From Thalassobius sp. I31.1 (GTDB lineage Bacteria; Pseudomonadota; Alphaproteobacteria; Rhodobacterales; Rhodobacteraceae), in contig NZ_PWAA01000042.1 of NCBI RefSeq assembly GCF_003031585.1, positions 62,001 to 126,000 of the forward strand: DNA of 64,000 bases, in the 5' to 3' direction. A program made the translations under genes and the position numbers. This document shows positions 43,869-53,830 of this stretch, one piece after another. How positions within the stretch are numbered: the first letter of the stretch is position 1; each line of letters begins with the position of its first letter. The notes under the pieces were generated by a model, which saw only the letters and a program-made list of their open reading frames with translations, did not search any database and was not told the DNA's origin.

Positions 43869-46412
43869 TCAGGCTTTCAGGATCCGCGTCACCATTTCCC
43901 CCAGGTTCCGGCTAAGGTCCGGAGTTGTGTTGATACGCTTCAGTGCCGCACAGGCCTTTGCCTGACGATCGGCGTCATAGCGTTTCCAGGTTTCATAACC
44001 CGTGGACATGCGGGCGGAAATCTGGCCGTTGACCGGATCAAGTTTAATCAGCCAGTCTGCCAGAAGGTTGTACCCACTGCCATCCGCCTGATGGAAACCG
44101 GCGTGATGCATCATCATTGCCCCAAAGACCGCACGGAAACGGTTCGGGTTCTTCCAGTTGAAATCGGCATCCTCAGACAGGCGTTTTGCGGTGGCGACAC
44201 AGTTTTCCGGGCTGGCATAGCTGACCTGCAGGCCAAACCATTTATCCATGACCAGGCGATCATGCTGCCATTGTTCACGGAAGGCTGCCAGTTCATCGGT
44301 GCCCTTTTCCACGGACAACAGACAGGCAAGCGCGGACAGTTGCTCCGTCATATTGCCCGCCGCCGTATAGGCCGCCTTGGCCGCCGCGCCGCCGTCGATT
44401 TGTGACAGATAAGCCAGGGCCACGCCATGCAATGCGCGTTTACCAGCGTGTTCCGCATCCGGTGAATAGGGGCCAGGTGTTGCCATTTCTGCCAACAAAC
44501 GCGGCCAGACGTCCTGCAGATGTTGGGCGATTGCCTGTTTCAGAGTCTGATGGGCGCGCCAGATTTTATCCGGGTCCGGCGTGATACCGCGGGCGGCCAG
44601 GGTTGCGGCGATATCATCCTGGGCTGGCAGGCCAAGGGCCAGGGCGCGGAAGGCGGGATCAAGGCTGTGATCACGAGCAACAGTGGCCATGCCATCAAGC
44701 AACCCCTGATCCGGCGTGCCGCCCTGTGTCATAGCAATCAGGCAGTCTTTTGCCAGCGCCTGGCCCGCTTCCCATTTGTTGAACGGGTCAGTGTCATGGG
44801 CCAGCAGGAAGGCCTGTTCTTCTGCCGAAGTTTTGCGTTCCAGCACCACAGGGGCCGAGAACCCGCGCAGGATGGATGGTACGGGTTTCGCGCTAAGGCC
44901 TTCAAAGGAAAAGCTTTGTGTCGCTTCTGTCATCTCAAGGATCTGCGTTGGCAGAACCTCTTCGCCTTTCGGGCTTAGCAAACCTACAGCGATCGGAATC
45001 ACACGCGCAGGTTTGTCATCCTGTCCCGGCGTTGGCGCGGTTTCCTGGGTGAAGGTCAGTGTATAGGTGCCATTGTCAAAGCTGTCGGTCACCTTCACAT
45101 GCGGCGTGCCTGCATCGGTATACCAGCGCTTGAACTGGGTCAGGTCGCGGCCTGTTGCATCTTCAAACACCTGCAACCAGTCTTCAATCGTCGCAGCGTC
45201 CCCGTCATGCCGGTCAAAGTAAAGATCCAGCGCTTTTTTGTAACCCGCGTCGCCCACCAGATGCTTTAGCATATTGATCACCTCAGCGCCTTTTTCATAG
45301 ACGGTGACGGTGTAAAAGTTATTGATTTCAACGAAGTGGTCCGGACGCGGCGGATGCGCCAGCGGGCCTGAATCTTCGCGGAACTGGCGGCTGCGCAGGG
45401 TGACAACATCGTTAATGCGTTTGACCGCATGGCCGCGCATATCGCCTGTAAACTGCTGGTCGCGGAAGACGGTCAGACCTTCCTTCAGGCACAGCTGAAA
45501 CCAGTCACGACAGGTGATGCGGTTGCCGGTCCAGTTGTGGAAATATTCATGGGCGATGATCGCTTCGATCCGCTCAAAGTTCGCATCGGTTGAGGTTTCG
45601 GGGCTGGCCAGCACGACGGCGGAGTTGAAGATGTTCAGACCCTTGTTTTCCATCGCGCCCATGTTGAAGTCGTCAACGGCAACAATGTTAAAGATATCAA
45701 GGTCATACTCGCGTCCGTAGACCTCTTCATCCCAGGTCATGGACTTCTTCAGCGCGTCCATCCCAAAGGCACATTTGCCTTCATCGCCAGGGCGCACCCA
45801 GAGGTTCAGTTCAACATTGCGGCCGGACATGGTTTTAAAGCTGCCCGGATAGTTGCGAAGATCACCGGCGACCAGGGCAAAAAGATAGGCAGGTTTGGGC
45901 CATGGATCGTGCCATTCGGCCCAGCCGTCACCACTGTCCACAGGGTTGCCGTTTGACAGAAGAACGGGGTTATCTCCTTCAATTCTAACGGTAAATACAG
46001 ACATCACATCCGGGCGATCCGGGTAGAAGGTGATGTTGCGGAACCCTTCGGCTTCGCATTGGGTGCAATACATGCCGTTTGACATATAAAGCCCTTCCAG
46101 CGCTGTGTTGCCCTGTGGGTCAATTTCGACCTCGCATTCCCAGGTGAACGCTGCATCCGGCACGTCACAACGCAACCCGCCTTTGACCAGATCAGGCGTC
46201 ACATCCGCACCGTCGATCCTGGCACATTGCAACTTAAGCCCTTCACCATGCAGAAAAAAATCACGGGACGGGCTGTCAGGGTTTGGCGCAAAGCGAATGC
46301 GGGAGATCACGCGGGTTGTCGTCGGGGCCAGCTTAAATGTCAGATGCACATCTTCCACGATAAAGCCAAAAGGCGTGTAATCTGAAAGGTAAATGGTTTC
46401 CTGAATGGTCAT
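43869..46412 (-). CDS. pepN: Aminopeptidase N (M1)
   Basis: An 847-residue zinc aminopeptidase. The substrate-binding GAMENKGLNIF and zinc site HEYFHNWTGNRITC then E in LKEGLTVFRDQQF are present near residues 255-310. The C-terminal ARM-like superhelix ends at RNLGEMVTRILKA. GGAG is 6-9 bases before ATG 46412; a weaker start at 46427 adds five residues. The upstream region carries four 11-base direct repeats. Confidence 0.95.
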   Translation of the reverse strand: MTIQETIYLSDYTPFGFIVEDVHLTFKLAPTTTRVISRIRFAPNPDSPSRDFFLHGEGLKLQCARIDGADVTPDLVKGGLRCDVPDAAFTWECEVEIDPQGNTALEGLYMSNGMYCTQCEAEGFRNITFYPDRPDVMSVFTVRIEGDNPVLLSNGNPVDSGDGWAEWHDPWPKPAYLFALVAGDLRNYPGSFKTMSGRNVELNLWVRPGDEGKCAFGMDALKKSMTWDEEVYGREYDLDIFNIVAVDDFNMGAMENKGLNIFNSAVVLASPETSTDANFERIEAIIAHEYFHNWTGNRITCRDWFQLCLKEGLTVFRDQQFTGDMRGHAVKRINDVVTLRSRQFREDSGPLAHPPRPDHFVEINNFYTVTVYEKGAEVINMLKHLVGDAGYKKALDLYFDRHDGDAATIEDWLQVFEDATGRDLTQFKRWYTDAGTPHVKVTDSFDNGTYTLTFTQETAPTPGQDDKPARVIPIAVGLLSPKGEEVLPTQILEMTEATQSFSFEGLSAKPVPSILRGFSAPVVLERKTSAEEQAFLLAHDTDPFNKWEAGQALAKDCLIAMTQGGTPDQGLLDGMATVARDHSLDPAFRALALGLPAQDDIAATLAARGITPDPDKIWRAHQTLKQAIAQHLQDVWPRLLAEMATPGPYSPDAEHAGKRALHGVALAYLSQIDGGAAAKAAYTAAGNMTEQLSALACLLSVEKGTDELAAFREQWQHDRLVMDKWFGLQVSYASPENCVATAKRLSEDADFNWKNPNRFRAVFGAMMMHHAGFHQADGSGYNLLADWLIKLDPVNGQISARMSTGYETWKRYDADRQAKACAALKRINTTPDLSRNLGEMVTRILKA

Positions 46413-46479
46413 GATGTGCTCCTGCAAAGTTACAGAATTTGTAGCGCATCCATGGGGCAGGGCAAGGGGCGAATATCAT

Positions 46480-46523
46480 ATGCACAAAGCATGCACATGT
46501 TATGCACAACTTATGCATATCGG
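46480..46523. repeat. Four direct repeats with 11-bp period
   Basis: ATGCACAAAGC, ATGCACATGTT, ATGCACAACTT and ATGCATATCGG follow one another at exact 11-bp spacing (starts 46480, 46491, 46502, 46513). They lie 68 bases ahead of pepN and 80 bases before the gene at 46603. Helical phasing suggests an operator array. Confidence 0.6.
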
Positions 46524-46602
46524 GCGTGCGGTGGGTGGAAGGAAATGTTAGGGTGATTTGCAAGGCATTTGAAACAGAAACCTTTGAGGATATTCACGGG
46601 CT

Positions 46603-46899
46603 ATGGACTATACATATCCAATAAATTTAGTCGGCGCAGAAGAAGAGGGCAACAGCGGGGAAGTTGTGCCCCGTCATGGTGAATATATTGGGACCTGGTC
46701 ATTCTCGAAGAATGAAGCGCAAGAGACCAGCGTGTTCGAGTTTGTCGCAGACGGCGAGACAGGGGTACGGTTCTCAGAGGATGTGCCGTTTCTCGACAGC
46801 GGGAGTTTGATGGGGTTAGCCATGAGCCGACTTTGCGGCTTTATTCGTGAATGGCATGAAGAAAAAGAAAAATCTGAGGGACATCACTTCCCGCTATAG
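46603..46899 (+). CDS. Uncharacterised small protein (98 aa)
   Basis: A 98-residue acidic protein beginning MDYTYPINLVGAEEEG, then GEYIGTWSFSKNEAQETSVF and a helical C-terminus (LAMSRLCGFIREWHEEKEKS). Its codons are more AT-rich than in neighbours. No signal, no family recognised. A GAGGA is about 17 bases before the ATG, farther than normal. The phased repeats at 46480 are its nearest regulatory-like sequence. Confidence 0.6.
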   Translation: MDYTYPINLVGAEEEGNSGEVVPRHGEYIGTWSFSKNEAQETSVFEFVADGETGVRFSEDVPFLDSGSLMGLAMSRLCGFIREWHEEKEKSEGHHFPL

Positions 46900-47104
46900 C
46901 TCAGCTTCGCTTGCATCGGGCTGAGTGTTTGCCAACTGCATTTTCCTCGTTGCCTTGAAAAAGACGAATGTCTGGGGCAATTATCAAATCCGTCAGGAAA
47001 GCTTTTCGCTGCGTCATTGGTAAAATGATCTGACCATTGGATTGTCTCGCAGAGGAAACTTTCGTATCAATTCGGGGAATTGTGAAATCCTGAGGAAACC
47101 TCCC

Positions 47105-49249
47105 ATGCCCGCATCTTCCAAGTCCACATATATCGAGAAATCCGGCCTGAAGGTCGACAGTCAGGTTGTTGAGTTTATCGAAGGCAATGCGCTGCCGGGC
47201 ACCGGTGTGGCGGCGGATGATTTCTGGACGGGCATGTCTGATCTGGTCAATGGCTTTGGTGATGAAAACCGTGCGCTTCTGGCGAAACGGACAGAGATCC
47301 AGGGGCAGATTGATGCCTGGTATAAAGAACAGGGCGATGCGGCGCTGGATCCTGCGGCCCAGGAAGCCTTCCTGCGTGAGATCGGTTATCTGGTGCCTGA
47401 GGGCGCAGATTTCGCGATTGAAACCACGAATACCGACCCCGAGATTGCGAAGGTTGCGGGGGCACAGCTTGTGGTGCCGGTGATGAATGCGCGCTATGCG
47501 CTGAACGCGGCGAATGCCCGTTGGGGCAGCCTGTATGACGCGCTGTATGGCACGGATGCGCTGGGCGATTTGCCAACAGGCAAGGGCTATGATGCGGAAC
47601 GCGGCGGGCGTGTGATTGCCTGGGGTAAGGCGTTTCTGGATGATGCTGTGCCTCTGGCAAGCGGATCCTGGGCGGATGTGTCTGCGATCAAAGCGGGCGC
47701 GGATCTGACCCCGGCGCTGAAGGATGCTTCGGGCTATGCGGGTTACATTGGTGCTGCAGATGCGCCGACTGCGATTGTTCTGAAAAACAACGGCTTGCAT
47801 GTGATCATTGATATTGATGCAAGCACGCCTGTGGGGGCTGCGGACCCGGCGGGCATTTCTGACATCCGCATGGAAAGCGCCATGTCCGCGATCATGGATT
47901 GCGAAGATTCCGTGGCTGCGGTGGATGCCGAAGATAAGGTTCTGGCCTGGGGCAATTGGCTGGGTCTGATGCGCGGTGATCTGACGGAAGAGATCAAAAA
48001 GGGTGACAAAGTCTTCACCCGCGCCCTGAACCCGGATCTTGAGGTCACTACGCCTGCGGGCGGATCTGAAACCCTGAAAGGCCGCGCGCTGTTGCTGGTG
48101 CGCAATGTGGGTCATCTGATGACCAACCCGGCCGTGTTGGATGCCGAAGGTCGTGAGGCGGGCGAGGGCTTCCTTGACGCGATGGTGACGGTTCTGGGAT
48201 CCATGCATGATCTGGCGCGCGAAGGCGGGAACTCGGTCCATGGCTCTGTATATGTGGTGAAGCCAAAGATGCACGGACCGGAAGAAGTCGCCTTCACCGA
48301 CCGTATTTTCACCCATGTGGAAAAGGTCCTGGGCCTGCCGCAGAACACCGTGAAGATCGGGATTATGGATGAGGAACGCCGCACCTCCGCCAACCTGAAA
48401 GAATGTATCCGTGCTGCAAAATCGCGGGTTGCTTTCATCAACACAGGCTTCCTTGATCGCACCGGCGATGAGATCCACACCGCCATGGAAGCGGGCCCGA
48501 TGATCCGCAAAGGTGATATGAAAGCAGCACCCTGGATCGCATCCTATGAAGATCGCAACGTTGATATTGGTCTGGCCTGTGGTCTGTCCGGTAAGGCGCA
48601 GATCGGCAAGGGCATGTGGGCGATGCCGGATCGTATGAAAGAGATGTTGGATGTGAAGATCGGCCACCCGAAATCCGGCGCGAACTGTGCCTGGGTGCCA
48701 TCCCCAACTGCTGCGACCCTACATGCCACGCATTATCACAAAGTGGATGTTTTCGCGCTTCAGGCGGATCTGATCAAGGGCGGTCCGCGCGGCACATTGT
48801 CTGATCTTCTCAGCGTGCCTGTGGCGCGTGGTCAGAACTGGTCACCGGAAGACATCCGCGAGGAAATCGAAAACAACGCCCAGGGTATTCTGGGGTATGT
48901 TGTGCGCTGGGTGGATGCCGGTGTGGGTTGTTCCAAAGTGCCGGATATTCACGATGTTGGCCTGATGGAAGACCGCGCGACCTGCCGGATTTCATCGCAG
49001 GCTATGGCGAACTGGTTGCACCACGGTGTGATCACGGAAGATGAAGCCATGGCGGCAATGCGCAAGATGGCGGCGATTGTCGACGGGCAGAACGTGGATG
49101 ATCCAGGCTATAAGGCAATGGCACCCGGTTATGATACGGTCGCGTTTAAGGCGGCCTGTGATCTGGTGTTTAAGGGGCGCGTGCAGCCATCCGGCTATAC
49201 GGAACCTGTGTTGCATGCCCGCCGTCTTGAGGCGAAAGCAGAAGGATAA
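47105..49249 (+). CDS. glcB: Malate synthase G
   Basis: A 714-residue malate synthase joining glyoxylate and acetyl-CoA. Markers: [19 protein letters not shown] at the N-terminus, [71 protein letters not shown] and [20 protein letters not shown]. Length is typical for the G form. AGGAAACCTCCC precedes ATG 47105; the frame extends to 47042 without need. An imperfect repeat TGGT..ACCA at 47018-47036 could be a GntR-type site. glcG follows with a 3-base gap. Confidence 0.96.
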   Translation: MPASSKSTYIEKSGLKVDSQVVEFIEGNALPGTGVAADDFWTGMSDLVNGFGDENRALLAKRTEIQGQIDAWYKEQGDAALDPAAQEAFLREIGYLVPEGADFAIETTNTDPEIAKVAGAQLVVPVMNARYALNAANARWGSLYDALYGTDALGDLPTGKGYDAERGGRVIAWGKAFLDDAVPLASGSWADVSAIKAGADLTPALKDASGYAGYIGAADAPTAIVLKNNGLHVIIDIDASTPVGAADPAGISDIRMESAMSAIMDCEDSVAAVDAEDKVLAWGNWLGLMRGDLTEEIKKGDKVFTRALNPDLEVTTPAGGSETLKGRALLLVRNVGHLMTNPAVLDAEGREAGEGFLDAMVTVLGSMHDLAREGGNSVHGSVYVVKPKMHGPEEVAFTDRIFTHVEKVLGLPQNTVKIGIMDEERRTSANLKECIRAAKSRVAFINTGFLDRTGDEIHTAMEAGPMIRKGDMKAAPWIASYEDRNVDIGLACGLSGKAQIGKGMWAMPDRMKEMLDVKIGHPKSGANCAWVPSPTAATLHATHYHKVDVFALQADLIKGGPRGTLSDLLSVPVARGQNWSPEDIREEIENNAQGILGYVVRWVDAGVGCSKVPDIHDVGLMEDRATCRISSQAMANWLHHGVITEDEAMAAMRKMAAIVDGQNVDDPGYKAMAPGYDTVAFKAACDLVFKGRVQPSGYTEPVLHARRLEAKAEG

Positions 49250-49252
49250 GAC

Positions 49253-49681
49253 ATGACTGAAATTACAATGGATCAGGCGCAGACCATGATGAAAGTCGCG
49301 CTGGAAAAAGGCCGCGAGATGGGGCTGAAGCCGCTCTCTGTGGTGGTGTTGGATGCGGGCGGACACGTGAAAGCATTCCTGCGCGAAGACGGTGCGGCCC
49401 CTGGTCGTTTCCCCATCGCCCATGGCAAGGCTTATGGTGCCGTGATGCTGGGCATGGCAGGCACAGCCCAAATGGCGCGCGCCGAACAACAGGCGTACTT
49501 CATGGCAGCGGTGAACGGTGTTTACGGTGGCCAGGTTGTGCCTGTGCCTGGCGGTGTGCTGGTGCGTGATGCGGATGGTGCCGTGATCGGTGCAGTTGGC
49601 CTGACCGGTGACACATCCGACAATGACGCGATTGCGGCGAAGGCCGGGATTGAGGCCGCAGGTCTGACTGCGGAAATCTGA
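49253..49681 (+). CDS. glcG: GlcG/HbpS family haem-degrading-type protein
   Basis: A 142-residue single-domain protein of the GlcG/HbpS (PF03928) family, named for the glc operon. Core motifs: VVVLDAGGHVKAFLREDGA and FPIAHGKAYGAVMLGM, and GGVLVRDADGAVIGAVGLTG-type C-terminal strand. AAGGA lies before the ATG, and the gene starts 3 bases after the glcB stop, so the two are co-transcribed. Terminator follows. Confidence 0.9.
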   Translation: MTEITMDQAQTMMKVALEKGREMGLKPLSVVVLDAGGHVKAFLREDGAAPGRFPIAHGKAYGAVMLGMAGTAQMARAEQQAYFMAAVNGVYGGQVVPVPGGVLVRDADGAVIGAVGLTGDTSDNDAIAAKAGIEAAGLTAEI

Positions 49682-49702
49682 TCCGCACTTAATAATACCT
49701 TT

Positions 49703-49739
49703 AAAACGCACAGGTCACGTAGCGGACTTGTGCGTTTTT
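49703..49739 (+). terminator. Rho-independent terminator of glcBG
   Basis: AAAACGCACA pairs with TGTGCGTTTT and then T and G. The inner part GTC..GAC extends the stem. Confidence 0.85.
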
Positions 49740-49816
49740 GCGTTGTGAAACCTCTCGACCCACTCAGGCGCACAGGTTAGATTGACGGGCAATTCACATG
49801 CCTCAGGAGAGAGATC

Positions 49817-50572
49817 TTGCGCCCGGTCATCGGTATCATTTCCAATTTTTACGAACTGAACGATCAATATCCGGTCTATTCCGCCGGAACCATGAACACC
49901 GAGGCCATTGCCCGTGTCTCCGGCTGTATTCCCCTGATTGTGCCCGCAATTCCGGATTACGCCAGCGTTGAAGACCTGATGGCGCATTTTGATGGGTTTG
50001 TGCTGACCGGTGGGCGCCCGAATGTGCATCCTGAAGAATACGGCCATGAAGAAACCGAAGCTCACGGCGAATTTGACCGCAACCGCGACCGCCTGGTGCT
50101 GCCGCTGGTACGCGCCTGTGTTGAGGCCGGGCAGCCGGTGATGGGGATCTGCCGGGGGTTTCAGGAAGTGAACGTCGCCATGGGCGGCACGCTGCACCCG
50201 GAAATCCGCGAACTTGAGGGCCGTCAGAACCACCGTATGCCGCCCGATGGCACTTTGGAAGAAAAGTTCGAGCTGCGCCATGAAGTGGAAGTTTCTGAGG
50301 GCGGCCCGTTTCATAGCATGTTTGGTGCAAAACGGGTTCTGACCAATACGCTGCACGGCCAGGGCATCTGCCAGCCCGGCCCGCGCATTGTGATTGACGG
50401 GCGCGCGGATGACGGCACGCCGGAAGCGATCTATGTGCAGGACGCCCCCGGTTTCACTATGTCTGTGCAATGGCATCCTGAATGGAACACAGAAAACGAT
50501 CCGGTCTCAAAACCCCTGTTCGAAGCCTTTGGGGATGCGGCGCGTGCGTTCAAATCCGGGCGGGTGGCATAA
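49817..50572 (+). CDS. Class I glutamine amidotransferase (peptidase C26, PuuD-like)
   Basis: A 251-residue cytoplasmic hydrolase of the gamma-glutamyl-GABA hydrolase type. The nucleophile elbow is PVMGICRGFQEVNVAMGGTL (Cys near residue 112); the His and Glu of the triad are in SVQWHPEWN. VLTGGRPNVHPEEYG forms the oxyanion region. TTG at 49817 is the start: AGGAGAGAG is just upstream, and the ATG at 49798 is out of frame. It may cleave gamma-glutamyl amides; no other put gene is seen. Confidence 0.85.
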   Translation: MRPVIGIISNFYELNDQYPVYSAGTMNTEAIARVSGCIPLIVPAIPDYASVEDLMAHFDGFVLTGGRPNVHPEEYGHEETEAHGEFDRNRDRLVLPLVRACVEAGQPVMGICRGFQEVNVAMGGTLHPEIRELEGRQNHRMPPDGTLEEKFELRHEVEVSEGGPFHSMFGAKRVLTNTLHGQGICQPGPRIVIDGRADDGTPEAIYVQDAPGFTMSVQWHPEWNTENDPVSKPLFEAFGDAARAFKSGRVA

Positions 50573-50778
50573 TCTTTATTGACGGTATCCGGGGCAAACG
50601 GTTTTTCTGACGATACAGTCATGGATGCAGCGCCCGGAGGTGGAATCTGCACATAGATCAATCTTTGTATTGATGCTTTGAATGTAATAGCCGCAAATAT
50701 GCCCAGGACAAAGGTGCCAAAGGCGATTGCTGTGGTGGCAATTGTCCAGCCGCCTAGTTTCTTGAGTGTTTGTAGCAT
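50431..50778 (-). CDS. Possible small membrane protein overlapping the amidotransferase gene
   Basis: A 115-residue frame with a clear membrane helix (WTIATTAIAFGTFVLGIF) after a short basic start MLQTLKKLGG. The last third (50431-50572) is antisense to the amidotransferase and is probably not selected; a real protein may be shorter. GGGAG lies about 12 bases before the ATG. No family recognised. If this is not a gene, 50573-50854 has nothing else visible. Confidence 0.38.
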   Translation of the reverse strand: MLQTLKKLGGWTIATTAIAFGTFVLGIFAAITFKASIQRLIYVQIPPPGAASMTVSSEKPFAPDTVNKDYATRPDLNARAASPKASNRGFETGSFSVFHSGCHCTDIVKPGASCT

Positions 50779-50854
50779 TGCGGCCGATACTCCCGGCTGT
50801 GAATGCCCGGCAGGCTACAGAGTAGAAGTAACCTCTGCAACTTCATCTTGCCCT

Positions 50855-50900
50855 AAATACTCCGGGGGAGTCAGCGCAGCTGACGGGGGATGGCCCCCTT
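50855..50900 (-). repeat. Dispersed intergenic hairpin repeat, copy 3 (inverted)
   Basis: AAATACTCCGGGGG, then GTCAGC-GCA-GCTGAC, then a GGGGGATGGCCCCC hairpin. This is the longer form of the element, with the extra GTCAGC hairpin also seen at 54528-54571. Confidence 0.72.
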
Positions 50901-50999
50901 CGATTTTTCGTGAAAAATCAGGCGCGCGATGCGTGGGGTGGGATACTCTGGCACGCGAAGCGTGCCCGGCCCAACAGGTATCGCCCATAAGGGCGTAAA

Positions 51000-51027
51000 C
51001 CTGGCGGGAGCACTCCCTCCCGCCAGG
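51000..51027 (-). terminator. Inverted repeat beyond the molybdenum hydroxylase operon
   Basis: CCTGGCGGGAG pairs perfectly with CTCCCGCCAGG across CACTCC. It is 7 bases beyond the stop but has only a short T-run, so terminator activity is moderate. A GGCACGC-GAA-GCGTGCC hairpin is at about 50950-50966. Confidence 0.6.
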
Positions 51028-51034
51028 CACAATG

Positions 51035-53275
51035 TCAGTATTTGAAATCAAACACCTTGTTCAGCGGCAGCTCACGGGCACGGGTGCCGGTGAGGTCGTA
51101 CAAAGCATTGGCAAGGGCGGGTGCAATTGGTGGCGTGCCGGGTTCACCTGCGCCGCCAAGATGTTTCTGACCTTCAAGGATCGCAACCTCCACCTCTGGC
51201 ATTGTATGCATGCGGGTGGCGTCAAAATCCGGGAAGTTGAACTGTTCGACCTCCCCGCCAGAGAAGGTGATTTCTTCATAGATCGCCGCTGACAGACCAT
51301 AGACCATGCCGCCGAACATCTGGGCCTCGATGATCGATGGATCAAGCGCCGTGCCCATGTCACAGGCAATCCAGACCTTATTCACGTGAATGCCACTGTC
51401 CTGCTGCACGACTTCCACCACCTGGGCGACAGGCGTGCCAAAGCTGTAAGCAAAGCCCACGCCGCGCCCGACACCTTCCGGTGTGGTGCCGGTCCAGCCG
51501 GACATTTCGCGCACTTTTTCAAGGCAGGCTGCCCCTTCGGGAAATTCCTCACGCATGTGCTGCAGGCGGAATTCCAGCGGGTCAACCCCGGCCGCAATCG
51601 CCATTTCATCCATAAATGAATCCTGGAAGAACGCATTGAACGAAGCCGCAACAGAACGCCAGGCCCCGACAGGCACATCCACATCCGCGTGATAGCCGCG
51701 CACCCGGTGGTTTTCGATCGCGTAAGGGGCGTTAAACAGCGCATCCACATGGCCTTTGTCCGGACCGCCTGCTTCGAAATCCATCCAGCGTTTCATGATC
51801 TGAACCGTGGTGGATTGGGCGGACACCTGACCATCCAGCAGCACCGCGCGACCATCCTGCACAGCGCCCTTCATGCGGGCCAGCGCACCGGGACGGTAGA
51901 AATCATGGCGCATGTCTTCTTCGCGTGACCAGGTCAGCATGACCGGCGTGTCGGGCATCAGTTTCGCCAGGCGTGCGGCATAAACCGTGTAGTCAAATTC
52001 ACCACGTCGCCCAAAGCCACCGCCCAGGTAAGGCGTGTGCAAAGTGACGTTTTCTTCCGCAAGCCCCACTTCGGTTGCCGCGTGCTGACGGTGCAGCATT
52101 GGTCCCTGGTTGCCGGACCAGATTTCCAGGTGATCGCCTGTGTAAAGCGCGGTTGTGTTCAGAGGTTCCATCGCCGCGTGGGCGAGATAGGGCACCTTAT
52201 AGCTGGCCTCAACAGGGGTGCTGCCTTCGGGGGCACCAGCTTCTGCATCGCCATCGTCGCGCATGGTGGAGTTTGGCTCTGTGTCAAACCCCTGTTCAAT
52301 GCGGGCAAAGATCTGATCGGTTTCGTTCGGGTAGTTCGCGGCACCCCAGGTGATCTCCACGGCTTCCGCCGCCTGCATCGCTATCCAGGTGTTGTTGGCG
52401 ACCACAGCAATCGCGTCGCCCAGGCCATAGACGCCTTCGACACCGGGCATGGTCAGGGCGGCGGCCGCATCAAAACTGGTCATGCCGCTGCGGCGTGGAT
52501 TGGCGCGCAGGGCGGCGAATTTCAGACCTTCGGGACGCACATCCATGCCGTATTCTGCGGTGCCCGTGGCTTTGGCAGCCATATCCACACGGGGCATGTT
52601 TTTACCGATGTATTTCCATTCGGATGCCGGGCGCAGTTCGGGTTCAGACAGATCCATCTGGCCTGCTTCTGCTGCCAGTTCAGTATAGGCAAGCGCTGTG
52701 CCATCCGGTGCAATTACCTGGCCGTTTTCGGTTTTCAGATCGGCTTTGGTAACGCCCAGGCGCGCGCTTGCGGCGTCTTTCAGTGCTTCGCGGGCAGAGG
52801 CACCGGCTAGGCGCATCTCGGTAAACCCGTCTTTCATCGCGGATGAGCCACCGGTCACCTGCATGTTCAGAACTTTGCCAAGCACGCCCAGGGTTTCGCC
52901 AAGGGCGTGAGCGAAATCACCACGATCATAACCTTTGCCAGGCAGAACCTCGCCCAGAAGGGCGCTGTTGTAATAGGCTTGTGCAGGCTGGCCCTGCAGC
53001 ACTTTTACGTCTTCAAGCCGTACATCCAGTTCTTCTGCAATCAGCGCCGCAAGGGTCGTGCGCGATCCCTGACCCATTTCCACGTGTTTTGCGATCAGCG
53101 TTATGCCGTTCTGATCAATCATCACGAATGGATTAAAGGCCGCGCCGCCTTCTGGTGTTGTCAGGGGGTTTTCAGCCGGGCGGCTGACATACCATGCGCC
53201 AAAGGCGGCACCCCCAACAATGGCGGCGGAGCCGATCAGGAACGTCCGGCGGGCGATTTTTTTGAAATTGGCCAT
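51035..53275 (-). CDS. Molybdenum hydroxylase large subunit, isoquinoline 1-oxidoreductase type
   Basis: A 746-residue molybdopterin-cytosine-dinucleotide-binding subunit of the xanthine oxidase family, IorB-like. It begins with a Tat signal (KKIARRTFLIGSAAIVGGAA), so the complex is exported to the periplasm. Mo-binding motifs are GQGPMLHRQHAATEVGLA, TPYLGGGFGRRGEFDYTV and AWRSVAASFNAFFQDSF; the C-terminal EAQMFGGMVYGLSAAIYEE precedes the active-site Glu region GEPGTPPIAPALANALY. The substrate (N-heterocycle or aldehyde) is unknown. It starts 3 bases after the [2Fe-2S] subunit stop; a TetR gene diverges from the pair. Confidence 0.9.
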   Translation of the reverse strand: MANFKKIARRTFLIGSAAIVGGAAFGAWYVSRPAENPLTTPEGGAAFNPFVMIDQNGITLIAKHVEMGQGSRTTLAALIAEELDVRLEDVKVLQGQPAQAYYNSALLGEVLPGKGYDRGDFAHALGETLGVLGKVLNMQVTGGSSAMKDGFTEMRLAGASAREALKDAASARLGVTKADLKTENGQVIAPDGTALAYTELAAEAGQMDLSEPELRPASEWKYIGKNMPRVDMAAKATGTAEYGMDVRPEGLKFAALRANPRRSGMTSFDAAAALTMPGVEGVYGLGDAIAVVANNTWIAMQAAEAVEITWGAANYPNETDQIFARIEQGFDTEPNSTMRDDGDAEAGAPEGSTPVEASYKVPYLAHAAMEPLNTTALYTGDHLEIWSGNQGPMLHRQHAATEVGLAEENVTLHTPYLGGGFGRRGEFDYTVYAARLAKLMPDTPVMLTWSREEDMRHDFYRPGALARMKGAVQDGRAVLLDGQVSAQSTTVQIMKRWMDFEAGGPDKGHVDALFNAPYAIENHRVRGYHADVDVPVGAWRSVAASFNAFFQDSFMDEMAIAAGVDPLEFRLQHMREEFPEGAACLEKVREMSGWTGTTPEGVGRGVGFAYSFGTPVAQVVEVVQQDSGIHVNKVWIACDMGTALDPSIIEAQMFGGMVYGLSAAIYEEITFSGGEVEQFNFPDFDATRMHTMPEVEVAILEGQKHLGGAGEPGTPPIAPALANALYDLTGTRARELPLNKVFDFKY

Positions 53276-53278
53276 GGA

Positions 53279-53740
53279 TCAGCCTCCGATCTTGCTGGCG
53301 GCGTCATGGATGGCGGCGCGAATGCGGGGGTAGGTGCCACAACGGCAGAGATTGCCCTGCATGGCGTCGTCAATATCCTGGTCTGTCGGCTGTGGATTTT
53401 CTGCCAGCAAACTTGCCGCCTGCATAATCTGGCCAGACTGACACCAGCCACATTGTGCCACCTGATGATCAACCCAGGCCTGCTGCAGCACGGCCATATC
53501 GTCCGGTGTGCCAAGGCCTTCGATTGTGGTGACTTCGCCCCAGATATCGCCCAGACGCACCTGGCAGCTGCGTTGGGCTTCGCCATCAATATGCACGGTG
53601 CAGGCACCACAGGCAGAAACACCACAGCCAAACTTGGTGCCGGTCATGTTGAATTCATCCCGCAGCACCCAGAGCAGGGGCACATCTTCGGGCAGATCGG
53701 TTTCAAGTGTCTTGCCGTTTACAGTCAGTCGGGTGGCCAT
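53279..53740 (-). CDS. [2Fe-2S] subunit of the molybdenum hydroxylase
   Basis: A 153-residue small subunit. The first Fe-S centre is plant-ferredoxin type: [20 protein letters not shown] with a later Cys in QRSCQV; the second is in [19 protein letters not shown] and [16 protein letters not shown]. It passes electrons from the Mo site to a cytochrome or membrane acceptor. Start [13 protein letters not shown] at 53740; the frame to 53779 is rejected. It is exported with the large subunit, as it has no signal of its own. Confidence 0.93.
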   Translation of the reverse strand: MATRLTVNGKTLETDLPEDVPLLWVLRDEFNMTGTKFGCGVSACGACTVHIDGEAQRSCQVRLGDIWGEVTTIEGLGTPDDMAVLQQAWVDHQVAQCGWCQSGQIMQAASLLAENPQPTDQDIDDAMQGNLCRCGTYPRIRAAIHDAASKIGG

Positions 53741-53789
53741 TGCTTCCTCCGGTTCAGCTTTCTGACAATATTGCCGCAAAGTGTCAGTG

Positions 53790-53801
53790 TGTCAATTGAC
53801 A
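53790..53801. promoter_or_regulatory. Palindromic operator candidate
   Basis: TGTCAATTGACA is a perfect 12-bp palindrome in the 90 bases between the hydroxylase pair and the divergent TetR gene. TCTGACA at 53761 and TGTCAGA at 53816 form an outer inverted repeat. Probably bound by the TetR protein. Confidence 0.55.
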
Positions 53802-53830
53802 TTTTTTGTTAAAACTGTCAGAGGTGGGGC

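Noticed and set aside
46901-48667. 588-residue minus-strand frame
   Set aside because: Antisense to malate synthase G and with the typical shadow composition (His, Arg, Gln).
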